From Calliopsis andreniformis (Eukaryota; Arthropoda; Insecta; Hymenoptera; Andrenidae): a stretch of 64,000 nt of DNA. Numbering within the stretch: position 1 is the stretch's first letter; each line of letters begins with the position of its first letter. A program made the position numbers and the translations under genes. The stretch is from NCBI RefSeq assembly GCF_051401765.1, contig NW_027480535.1, positions 372,001-436,000 of the forward strand, written 5' to 3'. The notes under the pieces were generated by a model. It saw only the letters and a program-made list of their open reading frames with translations. It searched no databases and was not told where the DNA came from. This document shows, in pieces, positions 28,111 to 40,371 of this stretch.

Positions 28111-29073
28111 GGATTCAGGATTCAGAATTGAGGTTTGAGGACTGAGGATTGAGGATTGAGGATTGAGGCTTGAGGATTGAGGATTGAGGATTGAAGACTC
28201 AGTATTGAGGATTGAAGATTGAGGATTGAGGATTGAGGATTGAGGATTGAGGATTGATGATTGAGGATTGAGTACTGATGATTGAGTATTGATGACTGAG
28301 GCTTGAGGCTTGAGGATTGAGGACTGAGGATTGAGGATTGAGGATTGATGATTGAATATTGATGATTGAAGATTGAGGATTGAGTATTGAGTGTTGTGGA
28401 TTGAGGACGAGGACTGAGGGTTGAGTATTGATGTTTGAGGTCTGAGGATTGAGGATTGAGGATTGAGAATAGAGGATTGAGGATGGAGGATTGAAGATTG
28501 AGGATTGAGGATTGAGGATTGAAGATTGAGTATTGAGGATTGAAGATTGTGGATTGAGGATTGAGGATTGAGGATTGAGGATTGAGGATTGAGGATTGAG
28601 GATTGACAACAGATTGTTGAGGACTGAGGGCTGAAGATTGAGGATTCAGGATTGAGGATCCAGAATTGAGGTTTGAGGACTGAGAATTGAGGATTGAGGA
28701 TTGAAGATTGAATATTGATAATTGAAGATTGAGGATTGAGGATTGAGGGTTGTGTATTGAGGACGAGGACTAAGGGTTGAGTATTGATGTTTGAGGTCTG
28801 AGGATTGAGGATTGAGGATTGAGAATAGAGGATTGAGAATTGAGGATTGAAGATTGAGGATTTGGTGTTGAGGATTGAAGAATGAGGATTGAGGATTGAG
28901 TATTGAAGGTTGAGGATTGATGATTGAGGATTGAGGATTGCGGATTGACGATTGAGGATTGAGGATTGAGGGCTGAAGGTTGAGCGTTGAGGATTGAAGG
29001 TTGAGGATTGACGATTCAGGATTGAGGATTGAGGATGATGGCTGAGGTTTGAGGTTTGAGGTTTGAGTATTGA

Positions 29074-30260
29074 ATCCTGAGAATTCAGGATGTTCTATTG
29101 AGTATTGAGAATTGAGGATTGATGCTTTAGTATTGAGGATTCAGGATTGATGATTGAGGATTGAGTACTGAAGATTGAGGATTGATGATTGAGTATTTAG
29201 GATTGAGGATTGAGGATTGAGGATTGAGGATTGAGGATTGAAAATTGAGTATTGAGGATTGAAGGTTGAGGACTGAGGAATAAGGATTGAGGATTGAGGA
29301 TTGAGGATTGAGGATTGACGATTGAAGTTTACGTGCTGAGGATTGAGGGTAGAAGATTGAGGATTGAGTATTGAGGATTGAGGATGAGGGCTGAGGTTTG
29401 ATGTTTGAGGTTTGATTATTGAATCCTGAGAATTCAGGATATTCTATTGAGTATTGAGAATTGAGGATTGATGGTTGAGTATTGAGACTGAGGATTGAGG
29501 ATTGAAGATTGTGTATTGATGATTGAAGATTGAGGATTGAGGATTGAGTGTTGAGGGTTGAGGACGAGGACTGACGGTTGAGGATTGATGTTTGAGGATT
29601 GTGGGTTGAGGACTGACGACTGAGGATAGAGGATTGAGGATGGAGCATTGAGGATTGAAGATTGAGGACTGGGGATTGAGGATTAAAGATTGAGGATTAA
29701 GGATTGAGGATTGGGGACTGAGGATATAGGATTGAATATTGATTAATGAGGATTGAAGATTGAGGATTGAGGATTGAGGATTGAGAATGGAGAATTGAGG
29801 ATAAGGACTGAGGGTTGAGGGTTGAGGTTTCAGGAATGAGGATTGAGGATTGAGGATTGAGGATTGAAGATTGAGTATTGATGATTGAAGATTGAGGATT
29901 GAGGATTGAGGGTTGAGGATTGAGGACGATGACTGACGGTTGAGGATTGTGGTTTGAGGATTGAGGATTGAGGATTGAGAATTGAGGACGAGGACTGAGG
30001 TTTGAGGATTGAGGTTTGAGGAAAGAGGATTGAGGATTGAGGATTGCGGATTGAGGATTGAGGATTGAGTATTGAAGGTTGAGGATTGATGACTGAGGAT
30101 TGAGGATTGCGGATTGACGATTGAGGATTTGGGATTGAGGGTTGAATGTTGAGTGTTGAGGATTGAATGTTGAGGACTGACGATTGAGGATTGAGGATTG
30201 AGGATGATGGCTGAGGTTTGAGGTTTGAGGTTTGAGTATTGAATCCTGAGAATTCAGGAT
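29074..30260 (+). repeat. Hairpin cassette group with 132-base insert
   Basis: Dyads lie at 29,074-29,091, 29,423-29,440 and 30,243-30,260. The II-to-III spacing is 820 bases instead of 688, owing to an extra 132 bases at 29,549-29,680. Confidence 0.9.
29549..29680 (+). repeat. 132-base insert between type II and type III hairpins
   Basis: This is present here and at 40,700-40,831 and 46,318-46,449, and absent from the six other II-III pairs. It is itself made of array heptamers (GACGAGGACTGACGG, GATTGTGGGTTGAGG, GATGGAGCATTGAGG) and is flanked by GATTGAG on both sides. It is either a local duplication or a segment lost in the other copies. Confidence 0.8.
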
Positions 30261-31741
30261 GTTCTATTGAGTGTTGAGAATTGAGGATTGATGGTTTAGT
30301 ATTGAGGCTTCAGGATTGAGGATTGAGGATTGAGTATTGAAGATTGAGGATTGATGATTGAGGATTTAGGATTGAGGATTGGGGATTGAGGATTGAGGAT
30401 TGAAAATTGAGTATTGAGGATTGAGGATTGAGGACTGAGGAATAAGGATTGATGATTGAGGATGAGGACTGAGGGTTGAGTATTGATGTCTGAGGTCTGA
30501 GGATTGAGGATTGAGGATTGAGAATTGAGGATTGAGGATTGAGTATTGAAAATTGAGGATTGGGTATTGAGGATTGAAGAATGAGGATTGAGGATTGAGG
30601 ATTGAGGATTGAGGATTGAAGATTGAGTATTGAGGATTGAGGATTGAGGATTGAGGACTGAGTATTGAGGATTGAGGATTCAGGGTTGAGGATTGAGGAT
30701 TGAAGATTGAGTATTCAGGATTGGAGATTGAGGATTGTGGATTGAGGATTGAGGATTGAGTATCGAAAATTGAGGATTGGGCATTGAGGATTGACGATTG
30801 AGGATTGAGTATTGAGGATTGAGAATTGAGGTTTGAGGATTGAATATTGAGTATTGAGGATTGAAGATTGAGAATTGAGGATTGAGGATTGAGGACTGAA
30901 GATGAGGGCTGAGGGTTGAGGATTGATGTTTGAGGACTGACGATTGAGGATTGAAGATTGAGGATTGGGTATTGAGGACTGAACATTGAGGATTGAGGAT
31001 TGAGGATTGAGGATTGAGGACTGAAGATTGAATATTGATGATTGAAGATTGAGGATTGAGGATTGAGTGTTGTGGATTGGGGACCAGGACTGAGGCTTGA
31101 ATATTGACGTTTGAGGTCTGAGGATTGAGGATTGAGGATTGAGAAGTGAGGATTGAGGATTGAGGATTGAAGATTGAGGATTGGGTATTGAGGATTGAAG
31201 AATGAGGACTGAGGATTGAGGATTGAGGATTGAGGATTAAAGATTGAGTATTGAGGATTGAAGGTTGAGGGTTGAGGATTGAGGATTGAGGATTGGGGAT
31301 TCAGGATTGTGGTTTGAGGACAGAGGATTGAGGCTTGAGGATTGAGGATTGAGGATTGACGATTGACGATTGAGGATTGACGATTGAAGATTGAGGATTG
31401 GGTATTGAGGACTGAACATTGAGGATTGAGGATTGAGGATTGAGAATTGAGGATTGAGGATTGAGGATTGAAGATTGAGGATTGGGTATTGAGGGTAGAA
31501 GAATGAGGACTGAGGATTGAAGATTGAAGATTGAGGATAGTGGATTGAGGATTGAGGATTGAGTATCGAAAATTGAGGATCGGGCATTGAGGATTGACGA
31601 TTGAGGATTGAGTATTGAGGATTGAATATTGAGTATTGAGGATTGAAGATTGAGAATTGAGGATAGAGGATTGAGGGTTGAAGATGAGGGCTGAGGGTTG
31701 AGGATTGAGGTTTGAGGACTGAGGATTGAGGATTGAGGATT

Positions 31742-33027
31742 GAGAGTTGAGGATTGAGGATTGAGGATTGAGGATTGAGGATTGAGGATTGAAGATTGAG
31801 TATTGAGGATTGAAGATTGAGGATTGAGGATTGAGTATTGAGGATTGAGGATTGAGGATTGAGGATTGAGGATTGAAGATTGAGTATTGATGATTGAAGA
31901 TTGAGGATTGAGGATTGAGGACTGAGTATTGAGGATTGAAGATTGAGGATTCAGGATTGAGGATTGAGGATTGAGGAATGAGGATTGAGGATTGGGGGTT
32001 GTGGATTGGGGACCAGGACTGAGGGTTGAATATTGATGTTTGAGGTCTGAGGATTGAGGATTGAGGATTGAGAATTGAGGATTGAGGATTGAGGGTTGAG
32101 AATAGAGGATTGAGGATGGAGGATTGAAGATTGAGGATTTGGTGATGAGGATTGAAGAATGAGGATTGAGGATTGAGGATTGAGGATTGAGGATTGAGGA
32201 TTGAAGATTGAGTATTGAGGATTGAAGATTGTGGATTGAGGATTGAGGATTGAGGATTGAGGATTGAGGATTGAGGATTGAGGATTGACAACCGATTGTT
32301 GAGGACTGAGGGCTGAAGATTGAGGATTCAGGATTGAGGATTCAGAATTGAGGTTTGAGGACTGAGGATTGAGGATTGAGGATTGAGAGTTGAGGATTGA
32401 GGATTGAGGATTGAGGATTGAGGATTGAGGATTGAAGATTGAGTATTGAGGATTGAAGATTGAGGATTGAGGATTGAGTATTGAGGATTGAGGATTGAGG
32501 ATTGAGGATTGAGGATTGAAGATTGAGTATTGATGATTGAAGATTGAGGATTGAGGATTGAGGACTGAGTATTGAGGATTGAAGATTGAGGATTCAGGAT
32601 TGAGGATTGAGGATTGAGGAATGAGGATTGAGGATTGGGGGTTGTGGATTGGGGACCAGGACTGAGGGTTGAATATTGATGTTTGAGGTCTGAGGATTGA
32701 GGATTGAGGATTGAGAATTGAGGATTGAGGATTGAGGGTTGAGAATAGAGGATTGAGGATGGAGGATTGAAGATTGAGGATTTGGTGATGAGGATTGAAG
32801 AATGAGGATTGAGGATTGAGGATTGAGGATTGAGGATTGAGGATTGAAGATTGAGTATTGAGGATTGAAGATTGTGGATTGAGGATTGAGGATTGAGGAT
32901 TGAGGATTGAGGATTGAGGATTGAGGATTGACAACCGATTGTTGAGGACTGAGGGCTGAAGATTGAGGATTCAGGATTGAGGATTCAGAATTGAGGTTTG
33001 AGGACTGAGGATTGAGGATTGAGGATT
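31742..33027 (+). repeat. 643-base tandem duplication
   Basis: The units are 31,742-32,384 and 32,385-33,027, each starting GAGAGTTGAGG and each containing the landmark GGGGACCAGGACTGAGG and the ending ACAACCGATTG. A GAGGTTTGAGGACTGAGG stretch occurs at both unit edges and at the junction, consistent with recombination between short homologies. The homologous block at 38.7-39.3 kb has a single unit. Confidence 0.83.
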
Positions 33028-33386
33028 GAAGATTGAATATTGATAATTGAAGATTGAGGATTGAGGATTGAGGGTTGTGTATTGAGGACGAGGACTAAGG
33101 GTTGGGTATTGATGTTTGAGGTCTGAGGATTGAGGATTGAGGATTGAGAATAGAGGATTGAGAATTGAGGATTGAAGATTGTGGATTTGGTGTTGAGGAT
33201 TGAAGAATGAGGATTGAGGATTGAGGATTGAGGATTGAGGATTGAGGATTGAAGATTGGGTATTGAGGATTGAAGATTGAGGATTGAGGGTTGAGGATTG
33301 AGGATTGAGGATTGAGGATTGAGGATTGAAGATTGAGGATTGAGGATTGAGGATTAATGATTGGGTATTGAGGATTGAACATTGAG

Positions 33387-33553
33387 GACTGAGAGTTGAG
33401 GATTGAGTGATGAGAATTGATGTTTGTGGATAGAGGTTTGAAGATTGCAGATTGAGTATTGAGTATTTAATAGTGTGAACTGAGGATATTCTAGTGAGGA
33501 TTGAGGATTGACAACTGATTGTTGAGGACTGAGGGCTCAAGATTGAGGATTCA
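33387..33553 (+). repeat. Cassette I, subtype c, degraded dyad
   Basis: This is one of only two cassette I copies between 28 and 43 kb. It has TATTTAATAGTGTG in the centre, where subtype c copies elsewhere have TATTTAATACTGTG, so the small inverted repeat of subtype c is broken here. Its partner at +6,287 (39,674-39,840) has the same change. Confidence 0.82.
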
Positions 33554-33930
33554 GGGTTGAGGGTTCAGAATTGAGGTTTGAGGGCTTAGGATTGAGGATT
33601 GAGGATTGAGAATTGAGGATTGAGTATTGAGGATTGAAGATTGGGTATTGAGGATTGAAGATTGAGGATTGAGGATTGAGGATTGAAGATTGAGGTTTGA
33701 GGAATGAGGATTCAGGATTGGGGATTGAGGATTGAGGATTGAGGATTGAGGATTGAGTATTGAAGGTTGAGGATTCATGACTGAGGATTGAGGATTGCGG
33801 ATTGACGATTGAGGATTGAGGATTGAGGGTTGAAGGTTGAGCGTTGAGGATTGAAGGTTGAGGATTGACGATTCAGGATTGAGGATTGAGGATGATGGCT
33901 GAGGTTTGAGGTTTGAGGTTTGAGTATTGA

Positions 33931-34276
33931 ATCCTGAGAATTCAGGATGTTCCATTGAGTATTGAGAATTGAGGATTGATGCTTTAGTATTGAGGATTCA
34001 GGATTGATGATTGAGGATTGAGTACAGAAGATTGAGGATTGATGATTGAGTATTTAGGATTGAGGATTGAGGATTGAGGATTGAGTATTGAAGGTTGAGG
34101 ATTGATGACTGAGGATTGAGGATTGCGGATTGACGATTGAGGATTGGGGATTGAGGGTTGAATGTTGAGTGTTGAGGATTGAAGGTTGAGGACTGACGAT
34201 TGAGGATTGAGGATTGAGGATGATGGCTGAGGTTTGAGGTTTGAGGTTTGAGTATTGAATCCTGAGAATTCAGGAT
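33931..34276 (+). repeat. Fused hairpin group: type I joined to type III
   Basis: Dyads lie at 33,931-33,948 (type I context) and 34,259-34,276 (type III context), only 328 bases apart. The type II member and the TTTACGTGCTGAGG marker are missing. The switch lies near 34,084, within heptamers common to both contexts, as expected of a deletion by recombination. Confidence 0.83.
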
Positions 34277-34519
34277 GTTCTATTGAGTGTTGAGAATTGA
34301 GGATTGATGGTTTAGTATTGAGGATTCAGGATTGAGGATTGAGGATTGAGTATTGAAGATTGAGGATTGATGATTGAGGATTTAGGATTGAGGATTGGGG
34401 ATTGAGGATTGAGGATTGAAAATTGAGTATTGAGGATTGAAGATTGAGGACTGAGGAATAAGGATTGAGGATTGAGGATGAGGACTGAGGGTTGAGTATT
34501 GATGTCTGAGGTCTGAGGA

Positions 34520-37140
34520 TTGAGGATTGAGGATTGAGAATAGAGGATTGAGAATTGAGGATTGAAGATTGAGGATTTGGTGTTGAGGATTGAAGAATGA
34601 GGATTGAGTATTGAAGGTTGAGGATTGATGATTGAGGATTGAGGATTGCGGATTGACGATTGAGGATTGAGGATTGAGGGTTGAAGGTTGAGCGTTGAGG
34701 ATTGAAGGTTGAGGATTGACGATTCAGGATTGAGGATTGAGGATGATGGCTGAGGTTTGAGGTTTGAGGTTTGAGTATTGAATCCTGAGAATTCAGGATG
34801 TTCTATTGAGTGTTGAGAATTGAGGATTGATGCTTTAGTATTGAGGATTCAGGATTGATGATTGAGGATTGAGTACTGAAGATTGAGGATTGATGATTGA
34901 GTATTTAGGATTGAGGATTGAGGATTGAGGATTGAGGATTGAGGATTGAAAATTGAGTATTGAGGATTGAAGGTTGAGGACTGAGGAATAAGGATTGAGG
35001 ATTGAGGATTGAGGATTGAGGATTGACGATTGAAGTTTACGTGCTGAGGATTGAGGGTAGAAGATTGAGGATTGAGTATTGAGGATTGAGGATGAGGGCT
35101 GAGGTTTGATGTTTGAGGTTTGATTATTGAATCCTGAGAATTCAGGATATTCTATTGAGTATTGAGAATTGAGGATTGATGGTTGAGTATTGAGACTGAG
35201 GATTGAGGATTGAAGATTGTGTATTGATGATTGAAGATTGAGGATTGAGGATTGAGGATTAAAGATTGAGGATTAAGGATTGAGGATTGGGGACTGAGGA
35301 TATAGGATTGAATATTGATTATTGAGGATTGAAGATTGAGGATTGAGGATTGAGGATTGAGAATGGAGAATTGAGGATAAGGACTGAGGGTTGAGGGTTG
35401 AGGTTTGAGGAATGAGGATTGAGGATTGAGGATTGAGGATTGAAGATTGAGTATTGATGATTGAAGATTGAGGATTGAGGATTGAGGGTTGAGGATTGAG
35501 AACGATGACTGACGGTTGAGGATTGTGGTTTGAGGATTGAGGATTGAGGATTGAGAATTGAGGACGAGGACTGAGGTTTGAGGATTGAGGTTTGAGGAAA
35601 GAGGATTGAGGATTGAGGATTGCGGATTGAGGATTGAGGATTGAGTATTGAAGGTTGAGGATTGATGACTGAGGATTGAGGATTGCGGATTGACGATTGA
35701 GGATTGGGGATTGAGGGTTGAATGTTGAGTGTTGAGGATTGAATGTTGAGGACTGACGATTGAGGATTGAGGATTGAGGATGATGGCTTAGGTTTGAGGT
35801 TTGAGGTTTGAGTATTGAATCCTGAGAATTCAGGATGTTCTATTGAGTGTTGAGAATTGAGGATTGATGGTTTAGTATTGAGGATTCAGGATTGAGGATT
35901 GAGGATTGAGTATTGAAGATTGAGGATTGATGATTGAGGATTTAGGATTGAGGATTGGGGATTGAGGATTGAGGATTGAAAATTGAGTATTGAGGATTGA
36001 AGATTGAGGACTGAGGAATAAGGATTGACGATTGAGGATGAGGACTGAGGGTTGAGTATTGATGTCTGAGGTCTGAGGATTGATGATTGAGGATTGAGAA
36101 TTGAGGATTGAGGATTGAGTATTGAAAATTGAGGATTGGGTATTGAGGATTGAAGAATGAGGATTGAGGATTGAGGATTGAGGATTGAGGATTGAAGATT
36201 GAGTATTGAGGATTGAGGATTGAGGATTGAGGACTGAGTATTGAGGATTGAGGATTCAGGGTTGAGGATTGAGGATTGAAGATTGAGTATTCAGGATTGG
36301 AGATTGAGGATTGTGGATTGAGGATTGAGGATTGAGTATCGAAAATTGAGGATTGGGCATTGAGGATTGACGATTGAGGATTGAGTATTGAGGATTGAGA
36401 ATTGAGGATTGAGGATTGAATATTGAGTATTGAGGATTGAAGATTGAGAATTGAGGATTGAGGATTGAGGACTGAAGATGAGGGCTGAGGGTTGAGGATT
36501 GATGTTTGAGGACTGACGATTGAGGATTGAAGATTGAGGATTGGGTATTGAGGACTGAACATTGAGGATTGAGGATTGAGGATTGAGGATTGAGGACTGA
36601 AGATTGAATATTGATGATTGAAGATTGAGGATTGAGGATTGAGTGTTGTGGATTGGGGACCAGGACTGAGGCTTGAATATTGACGTTTGAGGTCTGAGGA
36701 TTGAGGATTGAGGATTGAGAATTGAGGATTGAGGATTGAGGATTGAAGATTGAGGATTGGGTATTGAGGATTGAAGAATGAGGACTGAGGATTGAGGATT
36801 GAGGATTGAGGATTGAAGATTGAGTATTGAGGATTGAAGGTTGAGGGTTGAGGATTGAGGATTGAGGATTGAGGATTCAGGATTGTGGTTTGAGGACAGA
36901 GGATTGAGGCTTGAGGATTGAGGATTGAGGATTGATGATTGACGATAGAGGATTGAGGATTGAAGATTGAGGATTGGGTATTGAGGACTGAACATTGAGG
37001 ATTGAGGATTGAGGATTGAGGATTGAGGACTGAAGATTGAATATTGATGATTGAAGATTGAGGATTGAGGATTGAGTGTTGTGGATTGGGGACCAGGACT
37101 GAGGCTTGAATATTGACGTTTGAGGTCTGAGGATTGAGGA
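34520..37140 (+). repeat. Displaced 2.6-kb fragment of the higher-order unit
   Basis: The left part matches 14,35x onward at an offset of 20,188 bases (hairpins 34,782, 35,131 and 35,819 against 14,594, 14,943 and 15,631). The right part is closest to copy 3 at an offset of 10,591 (35,131 and 35,819 against 24,540 and 25,228). It retains the 28-base segment missing from copies 1 and 2. Both ends are abrupt switches between array contexts with no inserted foreign sequence, as expected of unequal recombination. The ends are accurate to a few tens of bases. Confidence 0.75.
34782..35836 (+). repeat. Hairpin cassette group: types I, II and III
   Basis: Dyads lie at 34,782-34,799, 35,131-35,148 and 35,819-35,836, with the standard 349 and 688 spacings. 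Confidence 0.9.
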
Positions 37141-37275
37141 TTGATGATTGAGTATTTAGGATTGAGGATTGAGGATTGAGGATTGAGGATTGAGGATTGA
37201 AAATTGAGTATTGAGGATTGAAGGTTGAGGACTGAGGAATAAGGATTGAGGATTGAGGATTGAGGATTGAGGATT

Positions 37276-40200
37276 GAGTATTGAAGATTGAGGATTGATG
37301 ATTGAGGATTTAGGATTGAGGATTGGGGATTGAGGATTGAGGATTGAAAATTGAGTATTGAGGATTGAAGATTGAGGACTGAGGAATAAGGATTGAGGAT
37401 TGAGGATGAGGACTGAGGGTTGAGTATTGATGTCTGAGGTCTGAGGATTGAGGATTGAGGATTGAGAATTGAGGATTGAGGATTGAGTATTGAAAATTGA
37501 GGATTGGGTATTGAGGATTGAATAATGAGGATTGAGGATTGAGGATTGAGGATTGAGGATTGAAGATTGAGTATTGAGGATTGAGGATTGAGGATTGAGG
37601 ACTGAGTATTGAGGATTGAGGATTCAGGGTTGAGGATTAAGGATTGAAGATTGAGTATTCAGGATTGGAGATTGAGGATTGTGGATTGAGGATTGAGGAT
37701 TGAGTATCGAAAATTGAGGATTGGGCATTGAGGATTGACGATTGAGGATTGAGTATTGAGGATTGAGAATTGAGGTTTGAGGATTGAATATTGAGTATTG
37801 AGGATTGAAGATTGAGAATTGAGGATTGAGGATTGAGGACTGAAGATGAGGGCTGAGGGTTGAGGATTGATGTTTGAGGACTGACGATTGAGGATTGAAG
37901 ATTGAGGATTGGGTATTGAGGACTGAACATTGAGGATTGAGGATTGAGGATTGAGGATTGAGGACTGAAGATTGAACATTGATGATTGAAGATTGAGGAT
38001 TGAGGATTGAGTGTTGTGGATTGGGGACCAGGACTGAGGCTTGAATATTGACGTTTGAGGTCTGAGGATTGAGGATTGAGGATTGAGAAGTGAGGATTGA
38101 GGATTGAGGATTGAAGATTGAGGATTGGGTATTGCGGATTGAAGAATGAGGACTGAGGATTGAGGATTGAGGATTGAGGATTAAAGATTGAGTATTGAGG
38201 ATTGAAGGTTGAGGGTTGAGGATTGAGGATTGAGGATTGAGGATTCAGGATTGTGGTTTGAGGACAGAGGATTGAGGCTTGAGGATTGAGGATTGAGGAT
38301 TGACGATTGACGATTGAGGATTGACGATTGAAGATTGAGGATTGGGTATTGAGGACTGAACATTGAGGATTGAGGATTGAGGATTGAGAATTGAGGATTG
38401 AGGATTGAGGATTGAAGATTGAGGATTGGGTATTGAGGGTAGAAGAATGAGGACTGAGGATTGAAGATTGAAGATTGAGGATAGTGGATTGAGGATTGAG
38501 GATTGAGTATCGAAAATTGAGGATCGGGCATTGAGGATTGACGATTGAGGATTGAGTATTGAGGATTGAATATTGAGTATTGAGGATTGAAGATTGAGAA
38601 TTGAGGATAGAGGATTGAGGGTTGAAGATGAGGGCTGAGGGTTGAGGATTGAGGTTTGAGGACTGAGGATTGAGGATTGAGGATTGAGAGTTGAGGATTG
38701 AGGATTGAGGATTGAGGATTGAGGATTGAGGATTGAAGATTGAGTATTGAGGATTGAAGATTGAGGATTGAGGATTGAGTATTGAGGATTGAGGATTGAG
38801 GATTGAGGATTGAAGATTGAGTATTGATGATTGAAGATTGAGGATTGAGGATTGAGGACTGAGTATTGAGGATTGAAGATTGAGGATTCAGGATTGAGGA
38901 TTGAGGATTGAGGAATGAGGATTGAGGATTGGGGGTTGTGGATTGGGGACCAGGACTGAGGGTTGAATATTGATGTTTGAGGTCTGAGGATTGAGGATTG
39001 AGGATTGAGAATTGAGGATTGAGGATTGAGGGTTGAGAATAGAGGATTGAGGATGGAGGATTGAAGATTGAGGATTTGGTGATGAGGATTGAAGAATGAG
39101 GATTGAGGATTGAGGATTGAGGATTGAGGATTGAAGATTGAGTATTGAGGATTGAAGATTGTGGATTGAGGATTGAGGATTGAGGATTGAGGATTGAGGA
39201 TTGAGGATTGAGGATTGACAACCGATTGTTGAGGACTGAGGGCTGAAGATTGAGGATTCAGGATTGAGGATTCAGAATTGAGGTTTGAGGACTGAGGATT
39301 GAGGATTGAGGATTGAAGATTGAATATTGATAATTGAAGATTGAGGATTGAGGATTGAGGGTTGTGTATTGAGGACGAGGACTAAGGGTTGGGTATTGAT
39401 GTTTGAGGTCTGAGGATTGAGGATTGAGGATTGAGAATAGAGGATTGAGAATTGAGGATTGAAGATTGAGGATTTGGTGTTGAGGATTGAAGAATGAGGA
39501 TTGAGGATTGAGGATTGAGGATTGAGGATTGAGGATTGAAGATTGGGTATTGAGGATTGAAGATTGAGGATTGAGGGTTGAGGATTGAGGATTGAGGATT
39601 GAGGATTGAGGATTGAAGATTGAGGATTGAGGATTGAGGATTAATGATTGGGTATTGAGGATTGAACATTGAGGACTGAGAGTTGAGGATTGAGTGATGA
39701 GAATTGATGTTTGTGGATAGAGGTTTGAAGATTGCAGATTGAGTATTGAGTATTTAATAGTGTGAACTGAGGATATTCTATTGAGGATTGAGGATTGACA
39801 ACTGATTGTTGAGGACTGAGGGCTCAAGATTGAGGATTCAGGGTTGAGGGTTCAGAATTGAGGTTTGAGGACTGAGGATTGAGGATTCAGGATTGAGAAT
39901 TGAGGATTGAGTATTGAGGATTGAAGATTGGGTATTGAGGATTGAAGATTGAGGATTGAGGATTGAGGATTGAAGATTGAGGTTTGAGGAATGAGGATTG
40001 AGGATTGGGGATTGAGGATTGAGGATTGAGGATTGAGGATTGAGTATTGAAGGTTGAGGATTCATGACTGAGGATTGAGGATTGCGGATTGACGATTGAG
40101 GATTGAGGATTGAGGGTTGAAGGTTGAGCGTTGAGGATTGAAGGTTGAGGATTGACGATTCAGGATTGAGGATTGAGGATGATGGCTGAGGTTTGAGGTT

Positions 40201-40371
40201 TGAGGTTTGAGTATTGAATCCTGAGAATTCAGGATGTTCCATTGAGTATTGAGAATTGAGGATTGATGCTTTAGTATTGAGGATTCAGGATTGATGATTG
40301 AGGATTGAGTACTGAAGATTGAGGATTGATGATTGAGTATTTAGGATTGAGGATTGAGGATTGAGGATTGA
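37276..40371 (+). repeat. Duplicated block B, copy 2
   Basis: This is the homologue of 30,332-34,084 without the 643-base internal duplication. Unlike copy 1 it continues without interruption into a complete hairpin group (40,218, 40,574 and 41,401). Just before it (about 37,135-37,275) a fragment of type I downstream context is joined straight to type III downstream context, so the intervening hairpins have been lost there. Confidence 0.72.
39674..39840 (+). repeat. Cassette I, subtype c, partner of the 33.4-kb copy
   Basis: This is in block B copy 2. It shares TATTTAATAGTGTG and GAGGGCTCAAG with the copy 6,287 bases upstream, supporting a single duplication of the whole block. One difference is TCTATTG against TCTAGTG. 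Confidence 0.82.

Larger units (their letters stand above)
24308..31290 (+). repeat. Higher-order repeat unit, copy 3 (modified, about 6,983 bases)
   Basis: The left part is at the same 7,632-base offset (hairpins 24,540 and 25,228). The offset then grows by 7 bases near 25.87 kb and by 28 near 26.16 kb. It falls to 6,848 by 29,074, because the 944-base internal duplication is single here, partly offset by a 153-base duplication near 27.3 kb. A 132-base insert near 29.55 kb raises it to 6,980. The right end is placed where the sequence stops matching the tail of copy 2; at 31,290 it continues as ordinary array and does not restart a unit. Confidence 0.75.
30332..34084 (+). repeat. Duplicated block B, copy 1
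   Basis: This matches the block starting at 37,276 with an offset of 6,944 bases on the left (for example CGGGCATT at 31,581 and 38,525) and 6,287 on the right (hairpin 33,931 and 40,218). The drop is explained almost wholly by a 643-base duplication present only here (31,742-33,027) plus 14 bases of heptamer slippage. The left part overlaps the tail of higher-order copy 3. The right end, near 34,084, is a breakpoint where the block joins the downstream half of another hairpin group. Confidence 0.75.

Noticed and set aside
28656..28661. Isolated GGATCC and, at 51,139, GGTACC as meaningful sites
   Set aside because: Each is a one- or two-base variant of a common local string (GGATTCAG and GGGGACCAGG) and appears to be a point mutation in a single copy.
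29549..29680. Mobile-element insertion (132-base segment, or cassette I itself)
   Set aside because: Both are composed of in-register array heptamers. They lack terminal inverted repeats, show no target-site duplication beyond the heptamer itself and have no coding capacity.
30366..32291. Long - strand open reading frame (about 641 codons) and dozens of shorter ones as genes
   Set aside because: They are the automatic translation of the heptamer. Many, including this one, begin at TTG and not ATG. They end wherever a variant heptamer such as ATTCAGG or ATTAAGG makes a stop. They overlap each other in different frames with the same peptide, and no domain, signal peptide or ribosome-binding context is seen.
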